Below are positions 1 to 10,700 of a stretch of DNA of 64,000 nt, piece after piece. This DNA is from Shinisaurus crocodilurus (lineage: Eukaryota; Chordata; Lepidosauria; Squamata; Shinisauridae). The notes below the pieces were generated by a model. It worked only from the letters and a program-made list of their open reading frames with translations, did not search any database and was not told where the DNA came from. Location: assembly GCA_021292165.1 (NCBI GenBank), contig CM037888.1, forward strand, positions 32,073,091 to 32,137,090, written 5' to 3'. Numbering within the stretch: the first letter of the stretch is position 1; each line of letters opens with the position of its first letter. A program made the position numbers and the translations under genes.

Positions 1-811
1 GCCCTCCATATGTTTTGACCTGCAACTCCTATGGGACTGCAAGGGAAACATCTGGATGGCTACAAGTTGCCCACCCCTGAGTGGGAGAGGCTAAGAGCCG
101 TGGCCTCACTCCCTGTTCCAAGAAGGACTGTGTTGCTGCTGGAACAAAACATAAGGTACCACACAGGTAGTTTTCAGTCTAGTTGTTCTGTTTCTTGCAT
201 TTATTTTGAGCACAAGTCCGAACTACTCTTTGCAGATGACAAAGAAAACACAATTTTGACTAAAAAGTTGGTGGGTGACCATGTATTCCTGTTCTCCTCC
301 ACTCAGGGGTGTGTGTGTGTTCCAAACTTGCTTTGGGAATCTGCTCCTCCCCTTTATGGTGGCAGCTATGGGGTCAACCAACCTTGACTGCTCCAGAAGG
401 ACCTCTCTCCACAGCCCCACAGAGCACTAGTGTTCGAGAGGCAGGGCTTGTTCACAGCTTCAAAAAAAACCCGCTTTGGTCTTTCTCCTGCCTGTCAGCA
501 ATTAAGACAGGGAGGATAAGAACCAGGCAGAGCAGTGTTAGGAAAGTGGCTGGTAGGAAGCTTGATTTCTCAGGAGTTGTACATTTAAATGATGAATGGA
601 GCATGAATGGCTTTCTGCCCAAAAAAATAATAATAAAAAATCAATGTGTGGCTAGTTCATTTTATGACCCTGAATTATTCTCCAGAAAACAAGCCACATT
701 CCTCACTCAAAGGCCCAGAAACATATTGGTCCTTACCTGGATTCTTTTACCAAAAAAGCAAACACTGCAGTAAAAGCAAAGGTAAGAATTGTCTTTTGCT
801 CGTTAAGGCAA

Positions 812-1012
812 CATTCTGTCAAAGAGATCCGGGTTCTAGTCCCCGCTCGGCCATGAAACTCACTGGGTGACTCTGGGCCAGTCACTGACTCTCAGCCTAA
901 CCTACCTCACAGGGTTGTTGTGAGGGTAAAATGGAGAGGGGGAGGATCATGTAAGCCGCCTTGGGTTCCTTGCAGGAAAAAGGCAGGGTATAAATATAAT
1001 AAATAAATAAAA
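812..1012 (+). repeat. CORE/MIR-like tRNA SINE, 5' truncated
   Basis: This copy starts inside the tRNA-like head, just before the B-box-like GGGTTCTAG. It continues through the CORE-like segment CCTCACAGGGTTGTTGTGAG and ends in an (AATAAATA)-type tail near 1012. The short string taaggca occurs on both sides and may be the target site duplication. The family is the same as the fuller copies at 1986-2229 and 10601-10838. Confidence 0.85.
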
Positions 1013-1119
1013 ATAAGGCATGGTGAAGCCATCAAGGGTTGTCCCTAGCCTTCTGGGAGGCAGGTGTGCCATGTCTAAACGTGGAGGTGTGGTTAAGCTG
1101 CCACAGTTTACAATAATTT

Positions 1120-1223
1120 GGGTCCCCAGATGTTTTTGGCCTACAACTCCCAGCATGCCCCACCCAGGCATGCTGGGAGTTGTAGGCCAAAAACATCTGG
1201 GGACCCAAGGTTGGAGAACACTG
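1120..1223. mobile_element. Palindromic hAT MITE, left end degraded
   Basis: The two arms contain ATGTTTTTGGCCTACAACTC and its reverse complement, and the right end is the family terminus GGTTGGAGAACACTG. The left end is diverged and no matching 8-bp duplication is visible. The right flank gtctatcc fits the nnnTAnnn target pattern of the intact copies. Confidence 0.8.
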
Positions 1224-1985
1224 GTCTATCCTTTATTAATGTGTCCAATCCTTTTTAAAGCCATCTAACCTAAGAGACATCTTAGGGTTACCACTTTCTG
1301 GAAAGTCAGGGAAATGGAAATTGGTCAGGGAAAGTGTGATTAAGTTATACTCCTTCCGTAATGGAATTTTTGAGATGCCACTGCAAGAGGACAGTCTGCA
1401 CTTGAGGCAGTTGGAGTAGAGAAGCGGCAGAATACAAGCATAATGTAATGATACACACATATTCCATAACATGATTTTGAAGATGTTGATCAGCCACGGT
1501 GGGTCATGTGAACCCAGTCCCAATGTTTAAAGCAGCTCATATTGAAGATCCTGTCCTGCCAAAAAGAAAAATGCCTTTCAGTACTTGTGTAGTTTTAAAC
1601 CATTTACGGTAATAAAACCGTTATTTAATGTAATGTAACCTATACATTCTTTTAACTTGGGGTTAAGTTTTGAATGGTCAGGGGAATGGAAAATGAAATT
1701 TTAGTGGAAACCCTGCATCTCTACGTCAGGAGTGGGGAACTACTTCAGGGTGCCCCGCCCCGAACTGCCCTCCAGGTTGGATGATGTGGGATGGCTATGC
1801 CTACTGCCGTGACCCCCACTCCACCCATTTCACCTTTCTCTCTACTGAGCAAGGCACAGAGAACTGCCACTCCCAGCGGAGCCCCTTTATCCGTGCTGGC
1901 GTCACCCCCAATGGGAACGGTGAGTGAACAGACTACGCCAGCGCACGCCACCAAGTGCGCATCTTGCCATCACCATGCAAAAGAA

Positions 1986-2229
1986 GCCAGTGTGGCGCAG
2001 TGGTGAGAGTGCTGGGCTGGGACTCGGGAGATCCGGGTTCTAGTCACCGCTCGGCCATGAAACTCACTGGGTGACTTTGGGCCAGTCACTGACTCTCAGC
2101 CTAACCCACCTCACAGGGTTGTTGTTGTGAGGATAAAATGGCGAGGAGGAGGAGGATTATCTAAGCCGCCTTGGGTTCCTTTCAGGAAAAAAGGCGGGGT
2201 ATAAATATAAAGAAAGAAAGAAAGAAAGA
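1986..2229 (+). repeat. CORE/MIR-like tRNA SINE, near full length
   Basis: The tRNA-like head (GTGGCGCAGTGGTGAGAG, then the B-box-like GGTTCTAGTC) is followed by a CORE-like middle with CCTCACAGGGTTGTTG and a GGCGGGGTATAAATAT end, then an (AAAG)n tail at about 2204-2229. It carries an internal RNA polymerase III type promoter, but it is a SINE and not a tRNA gene. Confidence 0.9.
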
Positions 2230-2582
2230 CGACTTGGCCAACCATCAACCAAGTTCCTGGTTTCGCATGCACCTACATCCCCATTATTTTCTATCAGAAA
2301 AAACCAGTGGGGATTCTTCCGGGGAATGACCACCCCCTGGAGGAATCCGTGGAGGTTCCCCCTCCCTGCTCTACATCTTTAGGATTCCCACGTTCCTATG
2401 CACTCACTGTAGTACCACCTTTAGTCAGTCCTGAACTGATTACTACTCAATTCAGTGAGTATCCCACATTCCAATAGTGTGAGTGGGAAGAAGTTTCTCT
2501 GTACCATATATTCATTCGTAATTATATACACCTATATTTTATATACCTCCCCTTCTCTTCTAACCCCACCCCCTTGCTTTAG

Positions 2583-2697
2583 ACCAGCCTCCCCTAACCT
2601 GGGTCTCCAATTATTTTGGCCTACAGTTCCCATCATCCCTGACCATGGGCCATGCTGGCTGTAGCTGATGGAAGTTGTAGGCCAAACATCAAAGTCC
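2583..2697. mobile_element. Diverged foldback MITE (hAT-like family)
   Basis: Imperfect inverted arms share TTTTGGCCTACAGTTCCCAT and its approximate complement ATGGAAGTTGTAGGCCAAA around a short centre with CATGCTGGCTG. The layout is that of the palindromic hAT MITEs elsewhere in the window but with many substitutions, so this is an older insertion. No target duplication was found. Confidence 0.6.
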
Positions 2698-2751
2698 TCC
2701 CTGGGCTATAATCACCTTGCTCTTTCCCCCTCAACCTCTCCATCCTTCACT

Positions 2752-2982
2752 TTTTATTTATTACATTTATATCCCACCTTTTTTCCTATTGCAAGAACCC
2801 AAGGCGGCTTACAAGATCCCCCTCTTCTCCGTTTTTATCCTCACAACAACCCTGTGAGGTAGGTTAGGCTGAGAGTCCGTGACTGGCCCAAAGTCACTCA
2901 CTGAGCTTCATGGCCGAGCGGGGACTAGAACCCGGATCTCCCGAGTTCCAGTCCAACACTCTCTCCACTGCGCCACACTGGC
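2752..2982 (-). repeat. CORE/MIR-like tRNA SINE, near full length
   Basis: Read on the minus strand, the copy runs from a tRNA-like head (GCCAGTGTGGCGCAG, ending at 2982) to an AATAAATAAA tail near 2752. It stops about 100 bp short of the AAGAB cleavage region and so lies outside the predicted transcript. Confidence 0.9.
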
Positions 2983-3085
2983 AAAGTTTGCAAGTGGGCC
3001 AAGTTTTAGTTGCGCTGCTCCAAGCCCAGTCTACATCCTAAGACTTCAAAGAGAGAGATAATGATGCAAAACTACTGTGCAGGAG

Positions 3086-4669
3086 GCTGTATTTTAAGCA
3101 AACTTTATTCAGCCCATTTATAGTACACAAGAGAGAAAAACAAAAAGGGCACAACAGGCTTTTGCTGTGTTTTTCCATTACTGCCTAGGCCACAACCTAT
3201 CGCAAAGCTCTTCTACATAAGCCCCTGTGATGAACTGAAGCTATGCAAGAACTCTGTGTTCTTACCGTATGCAGGGAAGTTTTCCAGTGGATTGTGGCTG
3301 GAATCTACTTTTAAAGGAGAAAAGGAAACCCCACGGCTTTTACAAACTGAACTGGATGCAGTTTCTACCCACTCTTACATTTTAACTGGATTCTTTAAGG
3401 TTTAAAGTGCTTCAACTGACGGGAAAGATGCTTACACCAAGAGCAGTTGGATTCCTTTGTTCCAGTGTAATAGATCATTATGTTCAGACATTGATTGGTC
3501 AGAAATAAAATCCACCCCTCTTGGGGGATGTATACAGTACACAGCCTTTTGCCCTAAACAACTACTCTTCAAGATTGCAATCTGGCTAAATCTCCAGATG
3601 TATAAGAACCTTTGAGTGCTGCAGCACTCTAACCCGGGCGGCTCCTTGGGCTGGTAGAGATTTGAGGTGTGTGTGAACATCACACTCATCAAGCTGCTAT
3701 TGTGACTTGAGGGCCAAGATAGATTAGTGGTGGTCATTTAGCCTCTGGTCAGAGATCCATTTGCGAACACAAGAATTGCAGAAGTGACTGCCCTCAGCTT
3801 CATTCTTTAAATCGAGGTGAGGACTGCAGCTCTCCACATTCAACCTCTAAAATATATTTTCTCATTCATCTTGTACAAGTCACAGGGAGCTGGTGGCCAA
3901 TACCCATTTGTCACAGGGGCAAATAAGTTGAAAACCAACTGGGCATGTCAAAATGTATGATTGAAGCAATGCATGATTATTTTTCTCCTCCTGCCCGTTA
4001 TTGCCATGTATTTTTCAGCTGCCAGAGGAGGGGGAAGGCAGGGGCCACTCAAAACCATATCTTTTTCATGCCTGCCATGACAATTGGTTGATAAATATTC
4101 AAAATAAAGATCCAAAATACATTTTAGTCTATGCAAGTTACCATTGTGGCCCAGAGCTTGTCCTTCATGTGTAAGTATTTCCAGAGAGATCAAGTCTCCA
4201 CTCCCCCTCCCCCCCCTGGGGAAAAAAGGGCTTCTTATCCCCCCCCATCCCCCCACTGCTGCCTCAGACCTTGGTCTCTGCTTTGAAATGAGGACAAATG
4301 AAAGGGGGAGGAGGAACAGGGCACACAAAGGAGACAGTTACAATGAGATACCATACAACTCTTTCTGTTTGGTCTGGGCCATTATGTTTTCAGAGATGCA
4401 ACAAGATCACCAGAACACATCTGCTACTTTGTTGCCTTGATAACCTATGTTCCCACGGCTGAATCAAGGCAAGGAAACAAAACTGAGCCATCTACTTTTC
4501 AACGTGGTGGCACATTAACAAAATAAGCAAGGAATAGCCTCTCGAGTCTCTGTACCCACTGCAAAAAACTAGGCCTTTGTCAACAAAAAATCACCATGGC
4601 AGCCAACAAGTGCTGGTACTTGCGACACAATAATCTCCATCTTCACGATGGCACACCATCCCATAGGTC
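3086..4669 (-). other. AAGAB: AAGAB 3' untranslated region
   Basis: This stretch follows the AAGAB stop codon at 4670-4672 and runs to the likely cleavage site about 20 nt past the AATAAA at 3104-3109. It is unique-looking sequence with C/G runs at 4200-4260 and no recognisable transposon, in contrast to the repeat-rich DNA beyond it. The end is inferred from the poly(A) signal; transcript data would be needed to fix it. Confidence 0.6.
3104..3109 (-). terminator. AAGAB: AAGAB polyadenylation signal AATAAA
   Basis: The plus-strand hexamer TTTATT reads AATAAA on the minus strand, about 1.56 kb downstream of the AAGAB stop. It is the last canonical signal I saw before the repeat-filled intergenic DNA. 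Confidence 0.55.
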
Positions 4670-4747
4670 TTAGTTGTCTTCTTCAGAAGAGAGGCCTTCG
4701 ATCTCATCTCTGTCTCCTCCAATGGCCATCCAGAATGCTTTGGCAAC
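4670..4747 (-). CDS. AAGAB: AAGAB exon 10 (stop codon)
   Basis: This terminal exon has acceptor gacttctag. It encodes [20 protein letters not shown] then SEEDN and a TAA stop at 4670-4672. The acidic tail with a phosphorylatable serine pair matches the known family C terminus. Confidence 0.96.
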   Translation of the reverse strand, partial: VAKAFWMAIGGDRDEIEGLSSEEDN

Positions 4748-7700
4748 CTAGAAGTCAAGAGTTAACAAGACAAGCTAAAGCCCATGGAGATCTTCATACC
4801 ACACGTGCAGCAGATACAAAACATGATCTGCCAAGCCCACCCCGCCACACACACACATACCCCATGTTAGGTCTTTAGACATGACAGACGCTGGCTGGGG
4901 CATGCTGGGAGTTGTAGGCCAAAAACATCTGGGGACCCAAGGTTGGAGAACACGAATAGGAGGACACAGCTGTATGGATTCCACACTTAAGCCAAATTCT
5001 GCAACCTGCATAAGGTTGAACAAGTTCTCCATCCTGGTTTTGCTAACAAGGAGAAACAAACCCCCTTGGCTTTAGTTGGTAATATGTTAATTAACTACGA
5101 TCGGACCAGAGCTAATTTTTCAAAATGGTTGGCGATCTGGCCTTCCTTCCCGCCCCAAAGAGTGCTTGTAGTGGGAATTGCTACTTCAAATAGAAAGGTT
5201 GGATAGGAGTGACACCTCTGGGATTTCCAGCCCTTCTGGACCCCTTACCTTTTCTGCATGCAGTTTCCTCTGTTCATGAGGCAGTGTTGCCGCCTTTTCT
5301 GCAGGGATAAAAGGGAAAGAAAAGTTACCTTTAGAATTTGCCAAAGGTGTCTACCTGCAGCAGAAGGGCATTTCTCCACTTGGACAGATCAGATAAAGAT
5401 ACACAAAAGGAAGCAAAAAGATAAAACAGAAACTGAGCACTGCAACCATCTTAAGGATTTCATTGCTCAAGAACCAGAGCCCTGCTGCAAACTGCTCCCA
5501 CAATCGGTACAGAAATGTGATACACCAAATACACATCCAATCCCAGTAATGGCATAGAGAACTGCACTTAGTAAGGCGGGGATGTGCGCACATGCACACA
5601 CAGACACACACACACACACTTCCAGGCATTGCCTCTTCCATATACTGGCTTGCAGCATAATCTTCCAGAAACTTGTAAGGTGCGGCTGCCTGACAGCCTA
5701 GCTGTTTGCCACTTGCCTGCAGCGAATGGCAACTGCCCGGAGGGGAGCAGCTGCTGGGTGGAAAATGGGATCTGTTGCATTTCTGCCCCAGTGTTACCAG
5801 TTCCCAGCTACAGAAGTCCAGTGTGAGCAAGCAGGAACAAGCAGGGAGTTTGATGGAAGAGGCAAAGAGGAGCGGAGTTCGTGGCTTCCTGGCTTGAGGC
5901 TGCTTAGTGTTTTTGGAACGGCTCTGGTTCTGTTTGCTTTCTGTTTCTTCTCGGTAGCTGCTAAGTTACTTTACTCCCAACTCAAGGATGGAAAGCGGAA
6001 TATCGGTGGTCAATATACGGTAAGAGGTTGAAAGATGTTCATAAGGCTAATCTAAAAAAATGCAATATAAACATTGAAAACTGGGAAGCTCTGGCCCATG
6101 AACGATCTAAATGGAGGTTGGCCTTTCACAAAGGTTCCATGGACTTTGAAGAAGCCCGAGTGCAAGGTGAAAGGGAGAAACGTGCTAAGCGAAAAGCACG
6201 TCAAATGAATCCTTTACAGGACCATCTTCCATCTGGTAACCTGTGTCCTCACTGTGGGAAGCTGTGTGGATCTAGAATTGGCCTCCACAGTCACTTACGG
6301 AGCCATCGCTAGAGTCTACACAATCTCTTTAGAATTTCCTCCTTTTATCCCGGAAGACAATCTTACTCGGTCACGAGTGATCGCCTGATGATGATGATGA
6401 TGATGATGATGATGGTGGGAGGGGCTTCTGCCGCTCAGAGGTGAGTCACCGAGCTGGCTGGGGGCAGCTACACACCGCTGTAAGGAGCCTGCCAGTCCCG
6501 GGGAGCTCACGAGGCAGAGCTGTGGACAGAGGCAGCAAACAGGGGGAGTTTAGTGGGGAAAGCAGAGGGGGAGGACCGGCCGCTGCATGAGCACGGGGCG
6601 AAGCCCAGCGGAAGCATCTCAGTCCCAAGGGCAGGATGTGAGGGCAAGAAGACGACGAGCGGTTTGCCGAGTTCAGCAACAGAGCAAGGGGACCAGGGCA
6701 GTTTCCAGGTGAACAGCAGGGGGGTGGTAGCTATCCAGAGCATTGTGCGCAAGAGTGCCACATCTCCAGCCATCTCTGGCTCTCTGGGAACAGGTTCATT
6801 CCCTTGAGGCCAAGCTGGCAGACCTGGAGAAAACGGGGCTCAAACAGAGCTCCCTCGATGGGTCTGATGGTCAGCTAGTTTCTCTCTCCTTGTGCCCTCA
6901 GTTTATGGCCTGGCCTACACACGTAGCAGAAGGAGATAGCAGGCCGCAGAAGTGGAAGAAGAGGCTGTGCCTTTGCAGCCTGCAAGGGGTAATCATATTT
7001 TTGATAGCTCACCTGTGTGAAAACCATGCGCAAGTAGAAAAGTATCCTAGCAGGGAAGCAGCCTGCACTAGGCACTCGTTTTTTTTTACTTGCAGATTTC
7101 TTTTAATGTGGGGGAGAAATCAAAAGCAGTATTCCACATTTCGAATACAGCGCACTCTCCCCGCAGGGCTTTGTCGCCAGACATGGCAATGTTTGGAAAT
7201 AGGCTCACATTCTCTCTCTGGATTTTTTTAAAATTCTCCCCTACATATTTTTTCCTAGGTGGGGCCTGCACAGCACGGGTGGAAGAGAAGTGGGAGGAGG
7301 GTCGTCCCACAGCCACACGTTCACCACAGGTACCAAAAAGGGGACAACGGCAACGGACCTCTCGCACTTCTCCAGGCCTCAGTAGCCATCTCCCTTCCCC
7401 CTCGCTCGGCCCCAGCTTTGGGCATGTTCAAGTCTGCTCTCTCTCCTCTCCACATAGTTCACTGCTTCGAGCAGCTTTCGGCCGTCAGCAACTCTCTCCC
7501 TCCTTCCCACGCCTCGTTAGGCAGCTGCTTCCATCTCCTTCCACTCCCACTTCTTCAAGCAGCTGCCTCCTCCTCCTCCGCCTCCTCCCCTGCATGCCGC
7601 CCAGGTCTCTCCAGTATGCCTGATGCGTCCCCTTTGCCCTCAGAGGCCGCCTGGTTCTTTGGCATCTCGGGGAGGATGCTGGGATCCACAACATGTATGG

Positions 7701-10700
7701 ACACCTTTGCTGGATCAAGGAGACGCAACCAAACTGTCAGAGCTGCATGTTGCTTCCAAGCCACCGTTTGGCCATGCCTGGCCTAAATGCTTCTGTGCAA
7801 TAAACACTCATAGGTTGAAAGGGACCACGCAGTCATCTAGTCCTCATGTTTCTTAGGCCTTCCACACGTGGTCTAGTCACTGGTTCCAGTTAGTACTATG
7901 GCTGTTTTGCTTACCTAGATTTCTACCACACCAAATCCATATGGCTCAATACAGGTTGAAACCACGGATGAATCCAAAACATGTAAATAACAATTTGGGT
8001 GGTTTGAAATGTTCACCTCAAAAGGAAGGCCAGCATCATGGGCCCAGAAGTGCTTCTCCAGCTCAGTTTTAATGCAAGCTGAAGATTACTTTATCCTTCA
8101 CCCCTGCTCCCTCCTAACCCTCTCACTGGGGTGGGGTGGGGGCTTCTCTGTCTGTCCGTCCCTCCGCCCCTCCCAGATACTTGAGATGTTGCTATGGCAG
8201 CATACCAGGGCATAAGGAGCACTGGGCAGTGCATTTTTCTCCACATCACTTGTCAGCAACATTGGGGGAAACTACATTTCCCAGCATTCCTCCTTCCTGG
8301 CACACTGCTGAGGCAGTGCACCAGGTGTTGGGGAGGGGAGAGATCCCTCCCTTCAGTCCCCTGATGAAGCAGCAAATTAGACAGACTACTGCTCTCCAAT
8401 GTCACCTCAGGGGGGCACAAACAGGCTTGGAATAAAACCAAGCTGCTTTCTGAGTTTGGGAAAATAGTTCAAGAGAGTACCTTTCATTTCCTTCAACTTC
8501 GAGAACAGCCGCTCAAAGTTCTCTAGATCTCCTTCTCCTGCAGTGAGACTAGCAAGCTCTTGAATGTCCATATCCAGCATGGGATCTACAAGAAGCACAG
8601 GAGTGGATCTAAGCCAGGCTTTTTTTGGCTCAGCAAGGGGGTTCAGACCCAAAGACACCCGCAATTCAGATACATTCAGATTCTTGATGGTCCTGCTTGG
8701 CGCGAAGAGTTGGGGTGGACTTGGTCTGCAGGATGCTTACTGAGTGACAGGGCCCTCGTGGGTCCAAGGGAGAAGTTCCTGCCTCCCTTGCTCTTTCCTA
8801 CTAAACAAAGACATATCTCACCAGCAGCGGGGTCAGCCTGCAAGCCGTTTACATCAGCCGCATCTTCTCCTGGGTCTACAGTGGACTCCGCTCTCTCGGA
8901 TGGCAAGGGACGGGGCTGGGAGAGAGGGGGAAATACAATTAGATGCAACAACATAAACAAGAAAAGAAAGCGCAGCGCTCCAGCTTGAACTGCGGTGAGC
9001 CGTTCCCAGGGCTTTCTTGGGCTGTGATGGCAACACGTCTTCCCCAAATTCAGGGAGGGCGGGGGCGGGGTTTATTCCACACGTTTGACCATTGTGGCCA
9101 AGAGTGGAACCTGGTACTGGACAAAGAATCCCTGGAATCTGATTAATTTTATTATTATTATTATTTTTAAGTGACTGTAAAGAACAAGTTATGTTTACAG
9201 CCCTTACGACTGTGATGAAAAGCTTGAGGGAAAGTTATGGACAATGTGTGGTGAAGCTAAAAAAGCCAGAGCAAGGATTTGCAAGCTGAACACCCGCCAA
9301 GGGCCACCGACACGGGAAGCCCAGCGAGGCTAGCTGCCGCGAAGGAGGCAGGAGTGTCAGGAAGGCTGAGCCACCGAGGATGGGGAAGCTGAACCAGCAA
9401 GGGGGAAAACCAAATACACAAAAAGGAATTAAGAAATTACTGTTTACTTCTGGAGCGTCATTCTCTTCTGACTGAATGCTGCGATTTGCGCCCGCTAAGG
9501 CAGGAAGAAAGCCAAAGCCCTGATTCATATCTGAAAAGAAAGAGCTGTTAGTTTAACACGAGTGCCTTCCTGAAGCCATGCTAGTTGCGGGGGCAGGCGG
9601 GGGGGGGAGGAGGAATTGGGGCTCTCTCACTATATAGGAATGTGGGAAGGCGACCTACAGGGGCATCGTGTGACCAAGGGGCATGGCTGGATAAGGGATA
9701 TTAAAAGGGGGAGTTCCTGTGTGAGAAAGGTCTTGGGCTAGAAAGGAGCTCCAACTCGGGTTTGGCTTAAGCCACCTGGCTAGGAGAGAGATGCCTGGGC
9801 AGCAACTAGGCCAGTGTTCTCCAACCTTGGGTCCCCAGATGTTTTTGGCCTACAACTCCCAGCATGCCCCAGCCAGCAAAGCACGCAGGCACGCACATAG
9901 GTCGTGATGGACCCAAAGTCACCCAGTGAGCTTCATGGCTGAGTGGGGACTGGACCTGGATCTCCCGAGTCCCAGCCCAACACTCAAACCACTACGCCAC
10001 ACTGGTTCTCATATTGTGGTTTCCCTTGATGAACAATCTTTCACTCTGAACAGGAACAAGACGCAGCTTGCAGGCTTCCCCAAGCAGCCCTGGCAAGCCA
10101 CAAGGGAGCTCACTTCCTCTGCCATCTGCTGCAGTGGTGCCACCTTGGAACTTTTGCAGCTGGGTGCAGAAGGCCTTTGAGCTCAGCTATCCGCGTGATG
10201 AGTGGGGAATTTCCCTCCTCGCTCTCCCCATGGAATCCAGCAGATGACAATTAACCTACCTCACAGGGTTGTTGTGAGGATAAAATGGAGAGGAGGAGGA
10301 GGATTATGTAAGCTGCCTTAGGTTCCTTGCAGGAAAAAAGGCGGGGTATAAATATAATAAATAAATAAATGACAATATTTGACACCCCGTGTGTGTAACA
10401 TCTGGGACTGCAGGTTAAAAAAAAACCCCGGAACCCTAAAGAACCCCAAGCCTCCCACCTTGAGGCCACAAGACTTTTTATGTATCACCAGCTAAACGGA
10501 TGTGCTTCAAATCTTCCGAAATCTCACTCAGATGCCATGGGACTATTGAGCATGAAATATTCAAACAGCAAGTTTCCACAGTCACACTTACGCCTTAACC
10601 GTGGTGGCGTGGTGGTGAGAGTGTTGGACTGGGACTCGGGAGATCCGGGTTCAAATCCCCGCTCGGCCATGAAACTCACTGGGTGACTTTGGGCCAGTCA

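Larger units (their letters stand above)
1..3085. other. Intergenic region beyond the AAGAB 3' end
   Basis: I see no exon with splice sites and protein similarity here. The stretch holds three SINE copies, one broken hAT MITE and one older foldback element, listed separately, plus unrecognised sequence at 1-810, 1224-1985 and 2230-2580. By human synteny SMAD3 would lie further left, but none of it is recognisable here. Confidence 0.6.

Noticed and set aside
1986..2060. A tRNA gene (also at 10601 and 14549)
   Set aside because: A- and B-box-like sequences belong to SINE heads; no cloverleaf or terminator, and retroposon tails follow.
1..3085. The 3' end of SMAD3, expected from synteny
   Set aside because: No SMAD3-like coding sequence is visible; the region is repeats and unrecognised DNA.
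6028..6312. A small zinc-finger gene
   Set aside because: The protein is the C-terminal tail of a LINE, with a frameshift upstream and a LINE 3' UTR and microsatellite tail downstream.
7090..7786. Overlapping 175-codon open frames that might be a gene
   Set aside because: No similarity, no consistent splice sites, several frames open at once; intronic position in AAGAB.
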